Source of the DNA: Mytilinidion resinicola
Lineage: Eukaryota; Ascomycota; Dothideomycetes; Mytilinidiales; Mytilinidiaceae
Length of the DNA stretch: 64,000 nucleotides
Direction: 5' to 3'
Assembly: GCF_010093595.1 (NCBI RefSeq)
Contig: NW_022985438.1
Coordinates: forward strand, 1,264,785-1,328,784
Position 1 is the first letter of the stretch, and the number at the start of each line of letters is the position of its first letter. This document shows positions 21,753 through 32,856 of the stretch, piece by piece. Below the pieces are notes generated by a model. The model saw only the letters and a list, made by a program, of their open reading frames with translations. It was not told where the DNA came from and ran no database searches. Position numbers and translations under genes: made by a program.

Positions 21753-23219
21753 ATGGTGCTCGAAACCATCTATGTCCTCCGGCACGCCAACAGGGTCCAT
21801 TACAACCTCGACTCGAGAACGGGCGTCTACAGCTCAGCTTACGGCATCGCAAACCCCACTGGCTTGGGCAATGATCCCGTTCTAGCAGCGCACGGCGTCG
21901 AACAGTCTATAGAGTTTGCGAACCATGTCTTACAGCTCGACCCGCCAGTAGATATCATCTACTCCAGCCCGTTTTATCGATGCCTGCAAACGCTCACTCC
22001 GGCGCTTGAAACGATATTTGCGCAGCGGAAAGAGTTTCCTTTAGTGAGAGTGGAGAATGGAATTGGGTATTAACTATTTTCTTTGCTGGAAAGATAATTT
22101 GACGCCGCTCTTTGGGACTTTGCCATCTTCTGAGATTTGGTTTAGTCGAGCCCAGATTTCAAGATCAGTTTCTCCAATGCTTTGCCTAAACCAGACATTC
22201 CCGACGGCGTCGAGATGGCAGCTGGGAGAGGATTTTACTTTTGATTCCACAAGCACACGACTGCAATGGCGCAATGGAGACCATTCCATGAATAGTTGCA
22301 ATGCTGCGAGTGGATCTTCATTGCAGTTGCGGGTGTAGAGTCTGACACTCCCCCTCATCGAAGTGCTGCATATTGTAGTCACGTGGGGCTAGCATTTACA
22401 ACGATATCGTTCCCTTACCATTTCAAGCCCATCGAAACGTAATAAACACATTTCATGGGTAGACCGAAGGCCGAGATCAACTCTACATCCTGCTAAACCA
22501 AATCCTGAGGATGTCAAACTTTCACAGAGCGGCCAAACTCCTACCTTCACCCCACAACACCAGTCTACAGAACCCAAGCTAACACCGTTCTCCCCCTAAT
22601 AGAGAGTTCTTCGGCCGCGCCCACTTCCACCACCCCTCCCCAGCGCCCCCTTCCGTCCTCTTAAGCCACTTTCCCAGCATCGATCCAACTTACACCCCCA
22701 TCATCACCCCAGCTACAAACGGTGAGACCATCCCCGGCCTACACGACCGCCTCGCATACGCCCTCTACCGCATGATTATGGAGCTCGACGACCATCCCGC
22801 GAAGCCGCGCTCCGTGCTAATATGCTCGCACGCCGCGACCATCATCGCCGTCGGCCGCGTGCTGACGGGACGGATGCCGGAGAACGAATCAGAACACGAC
22901 TTCGACGCTTTCACGTGCGGGCTGTCGAAGTTTAATCGGAGGGTGAGGAGTCCTGTGAGTGTGGAGAGGGATGTGTGGGATCCGGCGAAGCCTGATCGGA
23001 TTCCGGATGTTGAGTGGAGGACGGAAGGGGGAGTGGTGGGGGGTTGGGACTGCGAGTTGAATAGCGACTGCAGTTTTCTTGCTGGCGGGCAGGAGTATGG
23101 ATGGTGAGTTCTGATGGCCCCTTTCGTGGACGTTGTTATGCTTGGTGTTGTGTTGACGCTCTAATAGGCATTTCAACGGAGACGAATCGTTCATAGATGA
23201 TAAGAAGTCGATGCTATAA
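21753..23219 (+). CDS. Histidine phosphatase (phosphoglycerate mutase) family protein, tau55-like
   Basis: Three exons by my model, 21753-22066, 22603-23103 and 23168-23219; 288 aa. The N-terminus has the catalytic motif as LRHANR (the usual RHG is RHA here), then DIIYSSPFYRCLQT; the second exon gives EFFGRAHF, LICSHAATIIAVGRVL with the second catalytic His, and the last exon ends FIDDKKSML. RHA-type members in fungi include the N-terminal domain of TFIIIC subunit tau55, and free-standing relatives exist. The first intron is unusually long (536 nt) for this window, but both ends splice in phase 2 and the joined NGIGEFFG fits the family. Substrate unknown. Confidence 0.8.
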
Positions 23220-23670
23220 GGAAGATAAAAGATGGGATTTCGCTCAGACTTGACAGAAAGGATAGTTTCAAAACCTAGACGCATGATTAGACCTACGCTA
23301 TGGACGCATAGGGAGCTTGAGATGTTCCCTTCGAGAGCCCATAGTGGTGAGGCCAATATATAAACCTGCCCTCTCCGGAGCTTGAAAATAGATGTTCGGT
23401 TTTCCGATGCTGAAAGTAATCATATAGTCTCTCTCTGGAGCTAGGTTATCGGCCTACGCGTGATGCACGTAGCACGGTCAGTGTGACATTTTGGGTTCCA
23501 ATAATTGTCGGCGAAAAACCGTCTACTTGATTTCATAGACCTATGCAGAGACACGATGGAAGTATGGAAATTTGTTCTGCTGCAAAGAGGTAGACTCCTA
23601 TAGCCCTCATGATACCGGGTAACCATTTTCTCCACCATGCTTATTGAACCTTCACCAATCCTCTCCCTCT
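23220..23670. other. Convergent intergenic region
   Basis: A 451-bp region between two converging genes (histidine phosphatase and rpl17), presumably both 3' untranslated regions and terminators. Confidence 0.4.
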
Positions 23671-24553
23671 TCACGCAGCGGTGATGGCCCTGCGGGTGCG
23701 TGCACCACGCTGCCTCGAGTTCAAGCGGGCTTGCTCGCGGCCAACAACCTCTGGAGACTTTTGGACGACCTCCTCGCCCTCGGTAAGGATCAGCTCAATG
23801 TGGCAGGGGTTGGACATGTAGGGGTTGATCTGGTTGTATTGTCAGTGATCGTTCTCTTCATTGAGTGTCGTGTGTCGCAAATGATGAAGGATTGATGATG
23901 CCACGTACTCTGCCGTGAGCACGGTAAGTGCGTCTCCGCTGCTTGGGGGCCTGGTTGACTTGGATGTGCTTGACCTGGAGGTTGCTGGTATCGAGACCCT
24001 TGGTGTCGGCGTTGGCTTCGGCGTTCTTGAGCAGACCGAGAAGGAACTCGGCGGACTTGACAGGCCAGCGGGCCTTGGAGACACCGAACTGCTTGCCTGT
24101 GGATTTACGTCAGTTCTGTGTTTTGATATCCCTCCATCTTCGTCGCCTCTCCAATGCCAATCCTGAATATCGCAGCCCCAGTGCATTTATCCACGCCCAC
24201 TCCTCTCGTGATTCCCGGTGATTGCGTAGCTTCTCGAGAAGGGTGCCGACTCACCCTGTGCGCTTCGTCCAGTGCTTCCAGCATACCGCCTCATGGGCAC
24301 GGCCTCCTTGTGCTCAATCACATTCTCGAGGTAGGCAATGGCGCGGGGCAACTTCCAGCCATTGATCGCCTGGGCAGTTTCCCGGGTGTTCTTGAAGGAG
24401 ACGCGCAGGTAGGAGCCGCGGGCGCGAGCGGACTTCGCGTTGTCGATACTGGTAGCTGCGTATCGGACCTGGGGGGACTAAAGTCAGCACAAATTCATTG
24501 CAGAGAGTAGCGCTTCTGATTTATATCATCAAGCAGACGGGGGGCCATACCAT
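23671..24553 (-). CDS. rpl17: 60S ribosomal protein uL22 (L17)
   Basis: Four coding exons, complement of 24551-24553, 24255-24468, 23909-24096 and 23671-23829; introns 82, 158 and 79 nt. Predicted 187 aa. The first coding exon is the ATG alone, followed by GTATGG donor; exon 2 starts VRYAATS. Further diagnostic blocks: [78 protein letters not shown], and CHIELILTE. The protein lines the polypeptide exit tunnel of the large subunit. The gene diverges from nop1 across 356 bp. The one-codon first exon is common for M|VRY in fungal ribosomal genes but is inferred without RNA data. Confidence 0.95.
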
Positions 24554-24909
24554 GATGGCGGTTGGTGGAGTCCTGGTTGATGCGATCTCGTGTCGTCGAG
24601 AAATTGTAAAAGAGAGAGTGTGCCTTCCGGGCTCGTTAAGCGATCTTGGCGCGCTAAGCCCGAAAAATAAGCTTGGGCCTTTTTTCGCAAGAAAATCACA
24701 TCGAGAACTTTCACATCCATCCCATCGCCATCCCGTCGCTCGCCCACCACGCTTTGCACGAGACTAACGCCTCGTGAACTCAGCGAGCTAACATATGCGA
24801 CAGGACTAAGGCAAGCTTTTTTTCCAGCAAAATCCTCCGACTTGCGACTCCTTCTGACTGCTACCAGTCGCATACCGAGCTTCACAACTTTCCGAGCTAG
24901 CAACTAGAC
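24554..24909. promoter_or_regulatory. Shared divergent promoter, rpl17 / nop1
   Basis: Only 356 bp separates the start codons of rpl17 (minus) and nop1 (plus), so the two genes very likely share control elements for ribosome production. I could not confirm exact matches to known ribosome-biogenesis boxes. Confidence 0.6.
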
Positions 24910-26202
24910 ATGGCCTTTACACCCAGAGGAGACCGCGGCGGCCGCGGAGGCGGACGAGGTGGATTTGGCGACCGAGGTGGCAGAGGTGGATTTGGAGACC
25001 GCGGTGGCAGAGGCGGCTCCCGAGGCGGTTTCGGCGATCGCGGCCGTGGTGCTCCTAGAGGACGAGGAGCTCCTCGTGGACGTGGTGGATTCGGAGACCG
25101 TGGCGGCAGAGGCGGCCGTGGTGGCGCCCGAGGAGGTGCTGCTGGAGCAAAGGGTGGACAGTAAGTTGCACCTCATTCTGTTGGAATTATATTGCGATAG
25201 TAGCGGACCATTTCCTCTGGAAGCTGGTTCCTATTTCGTAGCATGGGAAGCCTAGTCACGGAAAGGCTTCAGGCTTCAATTTCTAACACAGACCACAGGA
25301 AGGTCATTATCGAACCCCATAGGCACGCTGGTGTCTTCGTCGCCCGCGGAAAGGAAGACTTGCTCGTTACCAAGAACTTGACCCCGGGCGAGAGTGTGTA
25401 CGGCGAGAAGCGCATCACAGTTCCGAGCTCAGACAATGCCGTGGCGGCGAATGGTGATGCTGCACCGCCAACGAGCACCGAGTACCGTGTCTGGAATCCC
25501 TTCCGAAGTACGAGACAACCCCACGCATTCCGTCTCGAAAGATATTTCTCTGACGCGTTATCTAGGCAAGCTTGCGGCCGGTATCTTGGGTGGTATTGAA
25601 AACATCTACATGAAGCCAGGCTCGAAAGTTCTGGTATGTCAAGACCTATACTGAACTGAATGGTGCGATCAAGTTGCTAATCATTTTCTAGTACCTCGGT
25701 GCAGCCAGCGGAACTAGTGTTTCTCACGTCGCTGATATCGTCGGACCAAAGGGTACTGTCTTCGCCGTCGAGTTCTCCCACAGGTCTGGACGTGATCTGA
25801 TCAATATGGCCACACACCGAACCAACGTATGTTGTCTTGTCAAATAACGAAGAGATCTTTCTAACAGAGTCTTAGGTTATCCCCATCATTGAGGACGCCC
25901 GTCACCCCTTGAAGTACCGCATGCTCGTTTCTATGGTCGACTGTATCTTCGCCGACGTTGCCCAGCCTGATCAAGCCCGTATCGTTGGCCTCAACGCCCA
26001 CTTGTTCCTCAAAGTCGGCGGAGGAGTGATTGTTTCCATCAAAGCCAACTGTATCGACTCTACTGCCGCCCCTGAGGCTGTGTTCGCTCGCGAGGTCACC
26101 AAGCTCCGTGAGGAGAGAATCAAGCCAAAGGAGCAGCTTACCCTGGAGCCTTTCGAGCGTGACCACGCAATGGTGTGCGGTATCTACCAGAGGGCTGCCT
26201 AG
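24910..26202 (+). CDS. nop1: Fibrillarin, rRNA 2'-O-methyltransferase
   Basis: Five exons, 24910-25160, 25299-25507, 25566-25633, 25692-25826 and 25876-26202; 329 aa. Residues 1-84 are a Gly/Arg-rich GAR domain (repeats of [11 protein letters not shown]). The catalytic part follows: [38 protein letters not shown], the SAM-binding loop [31 protein letters not shown], and [16 protein letters not shown]. Fibrillarin is the methyltransferase of box C/D snoRNPs in the nucleolus; with Nop56, Nop58 and Snu13 it modifies pre-rRNA and also methylates a histone H2A glutamine. The antisense ORF opposite the GAR domain is a shadow of its repeats. Confidence 0.96.
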
Positions 26203-27635
26203 GCGCGTCGTATCGAGTTGTCATGAGTTTTTGCTGGTCTTGATGCTACAGGTTGGCTAAGTGTGGTTCACGAACGGCTTCTGACTGATCCAGAGGAAAG
26301 GTGCAGAGATTTGGCAGGTTCTGTAGTCTCTGTAAATAAGGCTCATGGCGTTACTGGGCGCCCTGGATACAGGGTAAAAACTAGGTCAATTTCAATTTCA
26401 TTCAACTTCGAAAAACATGCAGTCTAACTCTCCTGCTTCACTCACCGTTGACAGAGATGAATTAGCTAACCTCGTGATTCTCATGGTTGTCAACCGCCGT
26501 GCAGACGACGGATTACTTTAATTCATGAAAACGTACATCTTTCTAGAGATAGCCGGCAATTTGTTCAAATGCGAAATTGCCGATGTGCAAGTTACCATCC
26601 TTGATGGCTGCCTCCATCACAAGCGTCCTTATCAAACTTGCAACTCGAGCTTCGTTAAACTTAGGATCTCTATTGCATGATAGGCGACAGCAACCTTGGA
26701 TCTGAGCAGGGTGATCTTTGGAGGCTCGCTGAAATTGAGCTTGCGCATTGGACGAGGAGCATCGTCCGTCTAGAACCGCTGCAGCTTGACGGGCGACTCT
26801 AGCTCCGTCTAGTGCCGCCATCTGCAACAAGTTCATGCTTTGTGTGTTCATACCAAGCCCTTATGTTTTGTGTCGACCATTGCTAGTCAATGGAGTCGGT
26901 CATCAGTGAACAAAGTGTACTTGAGCAGTGTCCGATGAAGCTTGCCCAGTGCTCCTTGGTCCTGATGTTCTTGACCACAGCTCCTTTCTAGGAGTACGGG
27001 AGTCTTTCATAAGAGATCCCTTGATCACCCAGCGTGGAACAGTATTGAGGGCAAGGCCGGTAGTAGAGTCGAGTACGCCTAGAAAGCAAGTACAACACCT
27101 CGTCATACATATGTGTACACACATTTCCACTGCTTGTAGCACTTCAATGTACCGATACAAATTTGGCGGAACGGGTCACATGCTTAGTCTATGTACACTG
27201 TCCTGCCGCTGTCTGACGTGACCTCGCGAATTGACCAATATATTGAAATAGATTATGTCTGTCTCATTCGTGTTTTGAGGCAGAGGCAAGAAAGTATATG
27301 CAATGTCATGATGAAGCATTGGCGCGATGGGATTCTAGATATCTGAAGAAGTTGGACGCAATGTCTTGAACTGGTAGCTCTTGGCACTTGCAGGTGTGGA
27401 GCACAGAGAAATTCCAAACAGTTTGAATACAGTTCTAAATACAGTCTCGACATGTTCTAAACACATGACTCGGGAATAAAGGGTCTCGGTTCCATGCGGA
27501 AGGAGCCAATGCTGACTGCTACCGAGCAGTACGTCAGAGTGAGTAACGGCGAAAAGAGTGTGGAGTTGGACTTGGACTTGACCCCGGACGTTGGGCGACG
27601 AAAACTTGTTGGTGTCTCGAAAAATGATCTGAGCC
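26203..27635. other. Intergenic, no gene seen
   Basis: About 1.4 kb after nop1 with no recognisable gene. Minus-strand ORFs at 26543-26851 and 26903-27160 lack family features and I treat them as chance. Confidence 0.4.
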
Positions 27636-27637
27636 TA

Positions 27638-27911
27638 CAAAGGGTGCGGCCGAGTGCATATTCATGACCCCACCAGCTACGCGAGGCGAGGAACATCAAA
27701 ACGACCGCAAACGAGTCACTTCTCAGTTCTCTATCTCGGCCATACGACAAGTTATTAAGTCGCGGAGAAGAGGAATAGTTGTGTTGAGGCGTAAATGTTA
27801 CAATTCCGAAAAAAGGAAATTTATTGTGCTGTTGGTGTTGATGCACGGCTGTGTTCTGGTTTTTGGTGGACGGCTTATGTAAGGTGAATATGCACTCGGC
27901 CGCACCCTTTG
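27638..27911. mobile_element. MITE-like element with 27-bp perfect terminal inverted repeats and TA target duplication
   Basis: The 27-bp ends, 27638-27664 (starts caaagggtgcggccgagtg) and 27885-27911, are perfect reverse complements of each other, and each is flanked on the outside by TA (27636-27637 and 27912-27913). The element is 274 bp and carries no transposase ORF. Size, perfect ends and TA duplication fit a non-autonomous Tc1/mariner-type MITE. It sits about 270 bp upstream of the hsp104 start codon. I saw no second copy in this window. Confidence 0.8.
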
Positions 27912-27987
27912 TAAGCCGTCTCCACCCTGAGGGTTAGGTGGTGACGTAGATCCAATGGTGGAGGGGCACAAGGCTAGAGAACATACG

Positions 27988-27997
27988 AGAAGCTTCG
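27988..27997 (+). promoter_or_regulatory. Heat-shock element upstream of hsp104
   Basis: The sequence aGAAgcTTCg is a perfect nGAAnnTTCn pair; another GAA lies one 10-bp period upstream at 27979-27981, giving a gapped three-unit element. It is about 185 bp before the hsp104 ATG, consistent with Hsf1 control. A TATA-like TATATAT follows at 28067-28073. Confidence 0.65.
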
Positions 27998-28180
27998 AGC
28001 CGCGACTCACAACAGCGCGACATCTCGCGACCCTTCGAACATCTCACGTTGTTGGGCACCGACGACTATATATTTCTGCCTTCTTTTACTTGTTTGCTCC
28101 TTCCTTCTGCTACAGACAAACACAACCTCACTTACACTTGCCTGATTTGAACAGTCGAGTCACTCACGACATTCCACATC

Positions 28181-30970
28181 ATGGCGTCCAAGATGGAGTT
28201 CACTGACCGAGCGTCGAAGGCACTTGGAGATGCCAGCGACTTAGCCACTCAGTACGCCCATTCACAACTTCAACCGATCCATTTGGCCGTGGCTCTCATA
28301 GATCCGCCGCCGGATCTGAGTAAGGACCAGCAAAACAACACCGGCCACGATACACACTCCCAAGCCTCAGCTCCCTTGTTCAGACAAGTTGTTGAACGCG
28401 CTCATGGCGACCCACAACTCTTAGACCGAGCCCTCAAGAAGAGCCTCGTCAGGCTGCCCTCACAAGATCCTCCTCCAGAGAGTGTTTCCATGGCACCAAG
28501 CTTCTCGAAGTTGCTTCGATCAGCAAACGAGCTGAGCAAGACTCAAAAGGACAGCTACATTGCTGTGGACCATTTGATCCAGGCATTGGTTCAGGAACCA
28601 GCCATTCAAAGGTGTCTGGCCGAAGCCAACATTCCCAAACCCAAGATGATCGACGAGGCCATACAACAAATTCGGGGGACGAAGCGGGTGGACTCCAAGA
28701 CGGCCGACTCGGAGCAGGAGAACGAGAACCTCAAGAAATTCACAATTGATATGACGGCGATGGCCCGAGACGGCAAAATCGACCCCGTCATTGGCCGAGA
28801 GGAGGAAATTCGACGAGTCATCCGCATTCTCTCCCGGCGAACCAAGAACAACCCAGTCTTGATCGGAGAGCCTGGTGTCGGCAAAACCACCGTTGTCGAA
28901 GGCCTAGCTCGCCGCATTGTCGACGCCGATGTGCCCGCCAATCTTGCAGCATGCAGACTGCTATCACTCGACGTCGGCGCATTGGTGGCTGGAAGCAAAT
29001 ACCGGGGTGAATTCGAGGAGCGGATGAAGGGTGTCCTGAAAGAAATTGAGGAGTCGAAAGAGATGATTGTTCTCTTTGTGGACGAAATGCATCTCTTGAT
29101 GGGTGCTGGAGGAACCGGAGAGGGAGGTATGGATGCTGCCAATCTGCTCAAGCCCATGCTTGCTCGCGGTCAGCTTCACTGCATCGGTGCAACGACCCTC
29201 AGCGAATACCGCAAATACATCGAGAAAGACGCAGCTTTCGAACGACGTTTCCAACAGGTTCTTGTCAAAGAGCCTTCGATCCCAGAAACGGTTTCAATTC
29301 TACGTGGTTTGAAGGAGCGATACGAAACACATCACGGTGTCACCATTCTGGACGGCGCTATTGTTGCTGCCGCTACACTAGCTGCGCGGTATCTCACTCA
29401 ACGTCGTCTCCCCGATTCTGCGGTCGATCTCATTGACGAAGCCGCTGCCGCCGTACGCGTTACGCGAGAATCTCAACCAGAGGCCCTCGACAATCTCGAC
29501 CGGAAACTCCGCCAACTTCAAATTGAGATCCACGCTCTCGGTCGTGAGAAGACTGACGATGCCAAGGCTCGCCTTCGGGAAGCCGTAGCAGAGGCTGCCA
29601 ACGTCGAAGAAGAGCTGAAGCCTCTACGCGAAAAGTACGAAAGCGAAAAGCTACGCGGCAAGGAGATCCAAGAAGCAAAGGTGAAGCTTGACTCCCTCAA
29701 GACCAAACTGGCCGAAGCAGAGCGTATCCGCGATCTACAGACTGCCTCCGACTTGAAGTACTACGCCATTCCCGATGTTGAAGCACGGATAGGACAACTC
29801 GAAGCAGAAAAAGCGAGGGCAGATCAAGAAATGTACAACCGTAGAGGGAGCGGTCCGGGAGAAGCAATGCTTACCGATTCCGTGGGCCCTGATCAAATCA
29901 ACGAGATCGTCGCAAGATGGACAGGCATTCCAGTGACGAGGCTCAGGACAACCGAAAAGGAAAAGCTGCTCAACATGGAAAAGGTCCTAAGTCACATCGT
30001 CATTGGCCAGAAAGAGGCTGTTTCATCAGTGTCTAATGCCATCCGACTCCAGAGGTCAGGTCTCGCAAATCCAAACCAACCGCCAAGCTTCCTGTTTTGT
30101 GGCCCATCGGGTACAGGAAAGACGCTCCTCACCAAAGCTCTCGCCGAGTTCTTATTTGATGATCCTAAGTCGATGATTCGGTTTGATATGTCCGAATATC
30201 AGGAACGTCATTCACTGAGCCGAATGATCGGTGCTCCTCCAGGGTATGTCGGTCACGATGCTGGCGGGCAGCTTACTGAGGCGCTCCGACGAAAGCCATT
30301 TTCAATCCTACTGTTCGATGAAGTTGAGAAGGCGGCGAAGGAAGTCCTCACTGTCCTCCTACAGCTCATGGATGACGGACGTATCACCGATGGCCAAGGC
30401 AGAGTCGTCGATGCGAAGAACTGTATCGTCGTCATGACATCCAACCTTGGTGCCGAATACCTAGCCAGGCCGAACTCACCAGACGGGAAGATCGACCCAA
30501 CGACAAGAGAGATGGTCATGACTGCGCTACGGAACTACTTCCTACCCGAATTTCTGAATCGTATCTCAAGCACCGTCATATTCAATCGCCTTACAAAGAG
30601 GGAGATCCGCAAGATTGTCGATGTGCGGATGGTCGAGATCCAGAAGCGTTTGAGCTCTAACGGTCGCAATGTTAGGATCGATATGACGGAAGAGGTCAAA
30701 GACTACCTGGGCAGTGCTGGATACTCTCCAGCGTACGGTGCTCGGCCACTTGCTCGGTTGATCGAGAAGGAGGTGCTCAACCGCATGGCCGTCCTGATCC
30801 TTCGTGGAAGTATCAAAGATGGAGAAACGGCGCATGTGGTGCTGGAGGATGGCCATATCCATGTGCTTCCGAATCACACGGACAGCGAGATGTCCGAGGA
30901 CAGCGAAATGTATGACGAAGACGACCCGATGGTTGACCTCGATGATGGCCAGGAAGATCTCTATGATTAG
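28181..30970 (+). CDS. hsp104: Hsp104/ClpB-type protein disaggregase
   Basis: Intronless, 929 aa, full length for cytosolic Hsp104. Domains: Clp N domain (1-150), NBD1 with Walker A GEPGVGKT (229-236) and Walker [10 protein letters not shown], a coiled-coil middle domain (about 420-540, rich in Glu/Lys heptads), NBD2 with Walker A GPSGTGKT (641-648), Walker [10 protein letters not shown] and sensor FLNRIS, and an acidic C-terminus ending [12 protein letters not shown] hexameric AAA+ ATPase that, with Hsp70/Hsp40, threads aggregated proteins through its pore; also needed for thermotolerance. The pore loop [11 protein letters not shown] in NBD1 and GYVGHDAGG in NBD2 are intact. No mitochondrial presequence, so the cytosolic form is favoured over Hsp78. 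Heat-shock elements lie upstream. Confidence 0.96.
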   Translation: MASKMEFTDRASKALGDASDLATQYAHSQLQPIHLAVALIDPPPDLSKDQQNNTGHDTHSQASAPLFRQVVERAHGDPQLLDRALKKSLVRLPSQDPPPESVSMAPSFSKLLRSANELSKTQKDSYIAVDHLIQALVQEPAIQRCLAEANIPKPKMIDEAIQQIRGTKRVDSKTADSEQENENLKKFTIDMTAMARDGKIDPVIGREEEIRRVIRILSRRTKNNPVLIGEPGVGKTTVVEGLARRIVDADVPANLAACRLLSLDVGALVAGSKYRGEFEERMKGVLKEIEESKEMIVLFVDEMHLLMGAGGTGEGGMDAANLLKPMLARGQLHCIGATTLSEYRKYIEKDAAFERRFQQVLVKEPSIPETVSILRGLKERYETHHGVTILDGAIVAAATLAARYLTQRRLPDSAVDLIDEAAAAVRVTRESQPEALDNLDRKLRQLQIEIHALGREKTDDAKARLREAVAEAANVEEELKPLREKYESEKLRGKEIQEAKVKLDSLKTKLAEAERIRDLQTASDLKYYAIPDVEARIGQLEAEKARADQEMYNRRGSGPGEAMLTDSVGPDQINEIVARWTGIPVTRLRTTEKEKLLNMEKVLSHIVIGQKEAVSSVSNAIRLQRSGLANPNQPPSFLFCGPSGTGKTLLTKALAEFLFDDPKSMIRFDMSEYQERHSLSRMIGAPPGYVGHDAGGQLTEALRRKPFSILLFDEVEKAAKEVLTVLLQLMDDGRITDGQGRVVDAKNCIVVMTSNLGAEYLARPNSPDGKIDPTTREMVMTALRNYFLPEFLNRISSTVIFNRLTKREIRKIVDVRMVEIQKRLSSNGRNVRIDMTEEVKDYLGSAGYSPAYGARPLARLIEKEVLNRMAVLILRGSIKDGETAHVVLEDGHIHVLPNHTDSEMSEDSEMYDEDDPMVDLDDGQEDLYD

Positions 30971-31947
30971 AGGGCTTGGAGGTGATGCATGGCGAGCGTC
31001 ACGGGAGTTAGTATAGGGATTAAGCGATTGGTCATTTGGGCTTCCTTTGGGTGTTATTAGGACGAATTATGAATGAAAAAAAGGAGGTTTTATGGGACGG
31101 GTATCATGACATGATACCGATGCATTGTATAGTAATACGACTTTCTGTTTGCCTTTGTGCTGATCGTGAAATGACATGATTTTAGTGATAAAGAGACAGC
31201 CGCGAAAGCCCGCTTATGAAGACATAACGAGCGTCTTACTACCTGTTCAACATACATCCACGTCACCTTCCTATTAGTATCGATTGCTCCTAAAGCTGTT
31301 GATTGCACATTGAAGGAGGTGCACGTGGGCTTTTGGGGCTAGGCGTAGATCTGTAGGCATCTTAATCCGGGCATCCAGTGGTGCTCGCTGCGATGTCATG
31401 CTGATTAGAGTGCTCAGGTGCTCCTGTGGGTCAAACCTTAAGACAAAGCACGACTACCTGCGAAACCTTGATGCATGTGCATCCATAGCTGCCAAAGTGG
31501 AGATAACTTTTATCTGCGATTTGCCTTAATGAAGGAGTGAAGGAGTTGTTTCATCGAGACTCGAGTCCATCCTGCAGTGCTAGGCGCACTCGGACCACTC
31601 CACTGCAAACGCGTGTCGGAGATGCACGAACTTCACGCGCCCAGCCTTGCACTTTTCCAATTGTCCGCCTGTCATCATCCCATCCATTCACCGGACTCAG
31701 CACCGCTTTCACCACCTCCGCACCTGCCTCACCCCGACGCACTTCTTCTTCTTGTTGCTATTTAACTCGTGCTCTCGTTTTCTGAGTCTGCAAAGTTCAA
31801 CACATCATCCACCACCAGAGCCAGCCCCTCACCACCACCACAGGGCACACTCCGGCACCGGCTCTACATCCTCCTACCGCCGTCTGCGGCACTGATCCTG
31901 CTGGGGAATCAAGGCATAGAGAAGACTTAGAAATAGAACAGACAACA
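30971..31947. other. Intergenic; promoter of the Spd1/Dif1-like gene
   Basis: A 977-bp stretch. The right part (about 31640-31900) is rich in CACC/CCA and looks like a promoter plus leader. It contains ACGCGT at 31609-31614 and ACGCGC at 31635-31640, both matching the MBF-type (MluI cell-cycle box) core. No gene seen. Confidence 0.45.
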
Positions 31948-32856
31948 ATGCCGTCGACCTCGCACCGCTCCAAGCGTCCATACCAACCCTCCATCACAGC
32001 CTTCTTCGCCCGCCCTGACCAATCCGACTCGAGCATCCCACATATAACGACGACGCCTGCTCCGGCCCTCCCATCCTCCGTCCAAGCATCTCTCCTCAAC
32101 GTCGGCATGCGGGTTCGGAAGTCTGTCCCTGAGGGCTACAAGAACAAGCAGCGCGAACTCGACAACGGGGATGCCTACAGCGTCAAGCCCGTGCAACAAC
32201 TACCCACGGAGACATACTCGCATCCCCGCGAACTACTTCCTTTCTGCGGCCTGCACAAGATTGGGGGCTTTGCCGAGCAGCCCGTTCACACACCCTCCTC
32301 CAACGACTGGGGCTGGCCAACCCAGCCCGTCAACTCCCAGCCGCACCTCCACCTCTTCACAACGCCCTTCTCTTCCCAGGGCTCGACCAACTCGAATATC
32401 TCCACCGACTCGGCCCCCGCTCGCCAGCTGAATGCGAACTCCCACAAGCGCAGCTTCGACGACGCCGCGAACGACGTCTTCCCCCTATCGAACACAAACA
32501 GCCTCTTCGCCCCGCTGGACGACGAGGAGCCCGTCTCCCCAATGTCGAGCACCCCCCCACCGAACGCCTACCCGATCAGCCACACCGCGATGCCGCAGCT
32601 CTCACCGCAACCCCTCCGGCCGTTTGCCCAGCCACGGACACGAGGCATGCAGCGGCTGAAGAGCGGCAACACCCAACAGCTCCAGCTCCAGGAGCTCGGG
32701 TTCAAGTCAATGGCTCTGCCAACAACCATGGACGCCGAGAACGCCGACATGGGAGACGCCGAGACAGACGCCGGGCGGAACAGCTCTGATTTCGAGGAAG
32801 CGGACTTTTTGCGGCCGGTGTGGGAGCGTGGCGAGGTGGAGATGGGTGGGGTTTGA
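31948..32856 (+). CDS. Spd1/Dif1-like ribonucleotide reductase regulator
   Basis: Single exon, 302 aa, largely disordered. Near the N-terminus KRPYQPSITAFF contains QPSITAFF (about residues 14-21), a canonical PIP box (Q-x-x-I-x-x-F-F). Residues about 46-62, SLLNVGMRVRKSVPEGYK, match the conserved patch of the fungal Spd1/Dif1/Sml1-related proteins that bind ribonucleotide reductase or control its localisation. The rest is Ser/Pro/Asn-rich with a basic NSHKRSFDD and an acidic end. In fission yeast, Spd1 is destroyed through PCNA and CRL4-Cdt2 in S phase; the PIP box here suggests the same route. The family assignment rests on the short motif and is moderately secure. Confidence 0.7.
   Translation: MPSTSHRSKRPYQPSITAFFARPDQSDSSIPHITTTPAPALPSSVQASLLNVGMRVRKSVPEGYKNKQRELDNGDAYSVKPVQQLPTETYSHPRELLPFCGLHKIGGFAEQPVHTPSSNDWGWPTQPVNSQPHLHLFTTPFSSQGSTNSNISTDSAPARQLNANSHKRSFDDAANDVFPLSNTNSLFAPLDDEEPVSPMSSTPPPNAYPISHTAMPQLSPQPLRPFAQPRTRGMQRLKSGNTQQLQLQELGFKSMALPTTMDAENADMGDAETDAGRNSSDFEEADFLRPVWERGEVEMGGV

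Noticed and set aside
24904..25176. Minus-strand Ser/Thr/Ala-repeat ORF
   Set aside because: It is the antisense reading of the GGN/CGN codons of the fibrillarin Gly/Arg domain.
26543..26851. 102-codon minus-strand ORF after nop1
   Set aside because: No motif, no splice context and no promoter-like sequence; length is within chance expectation.
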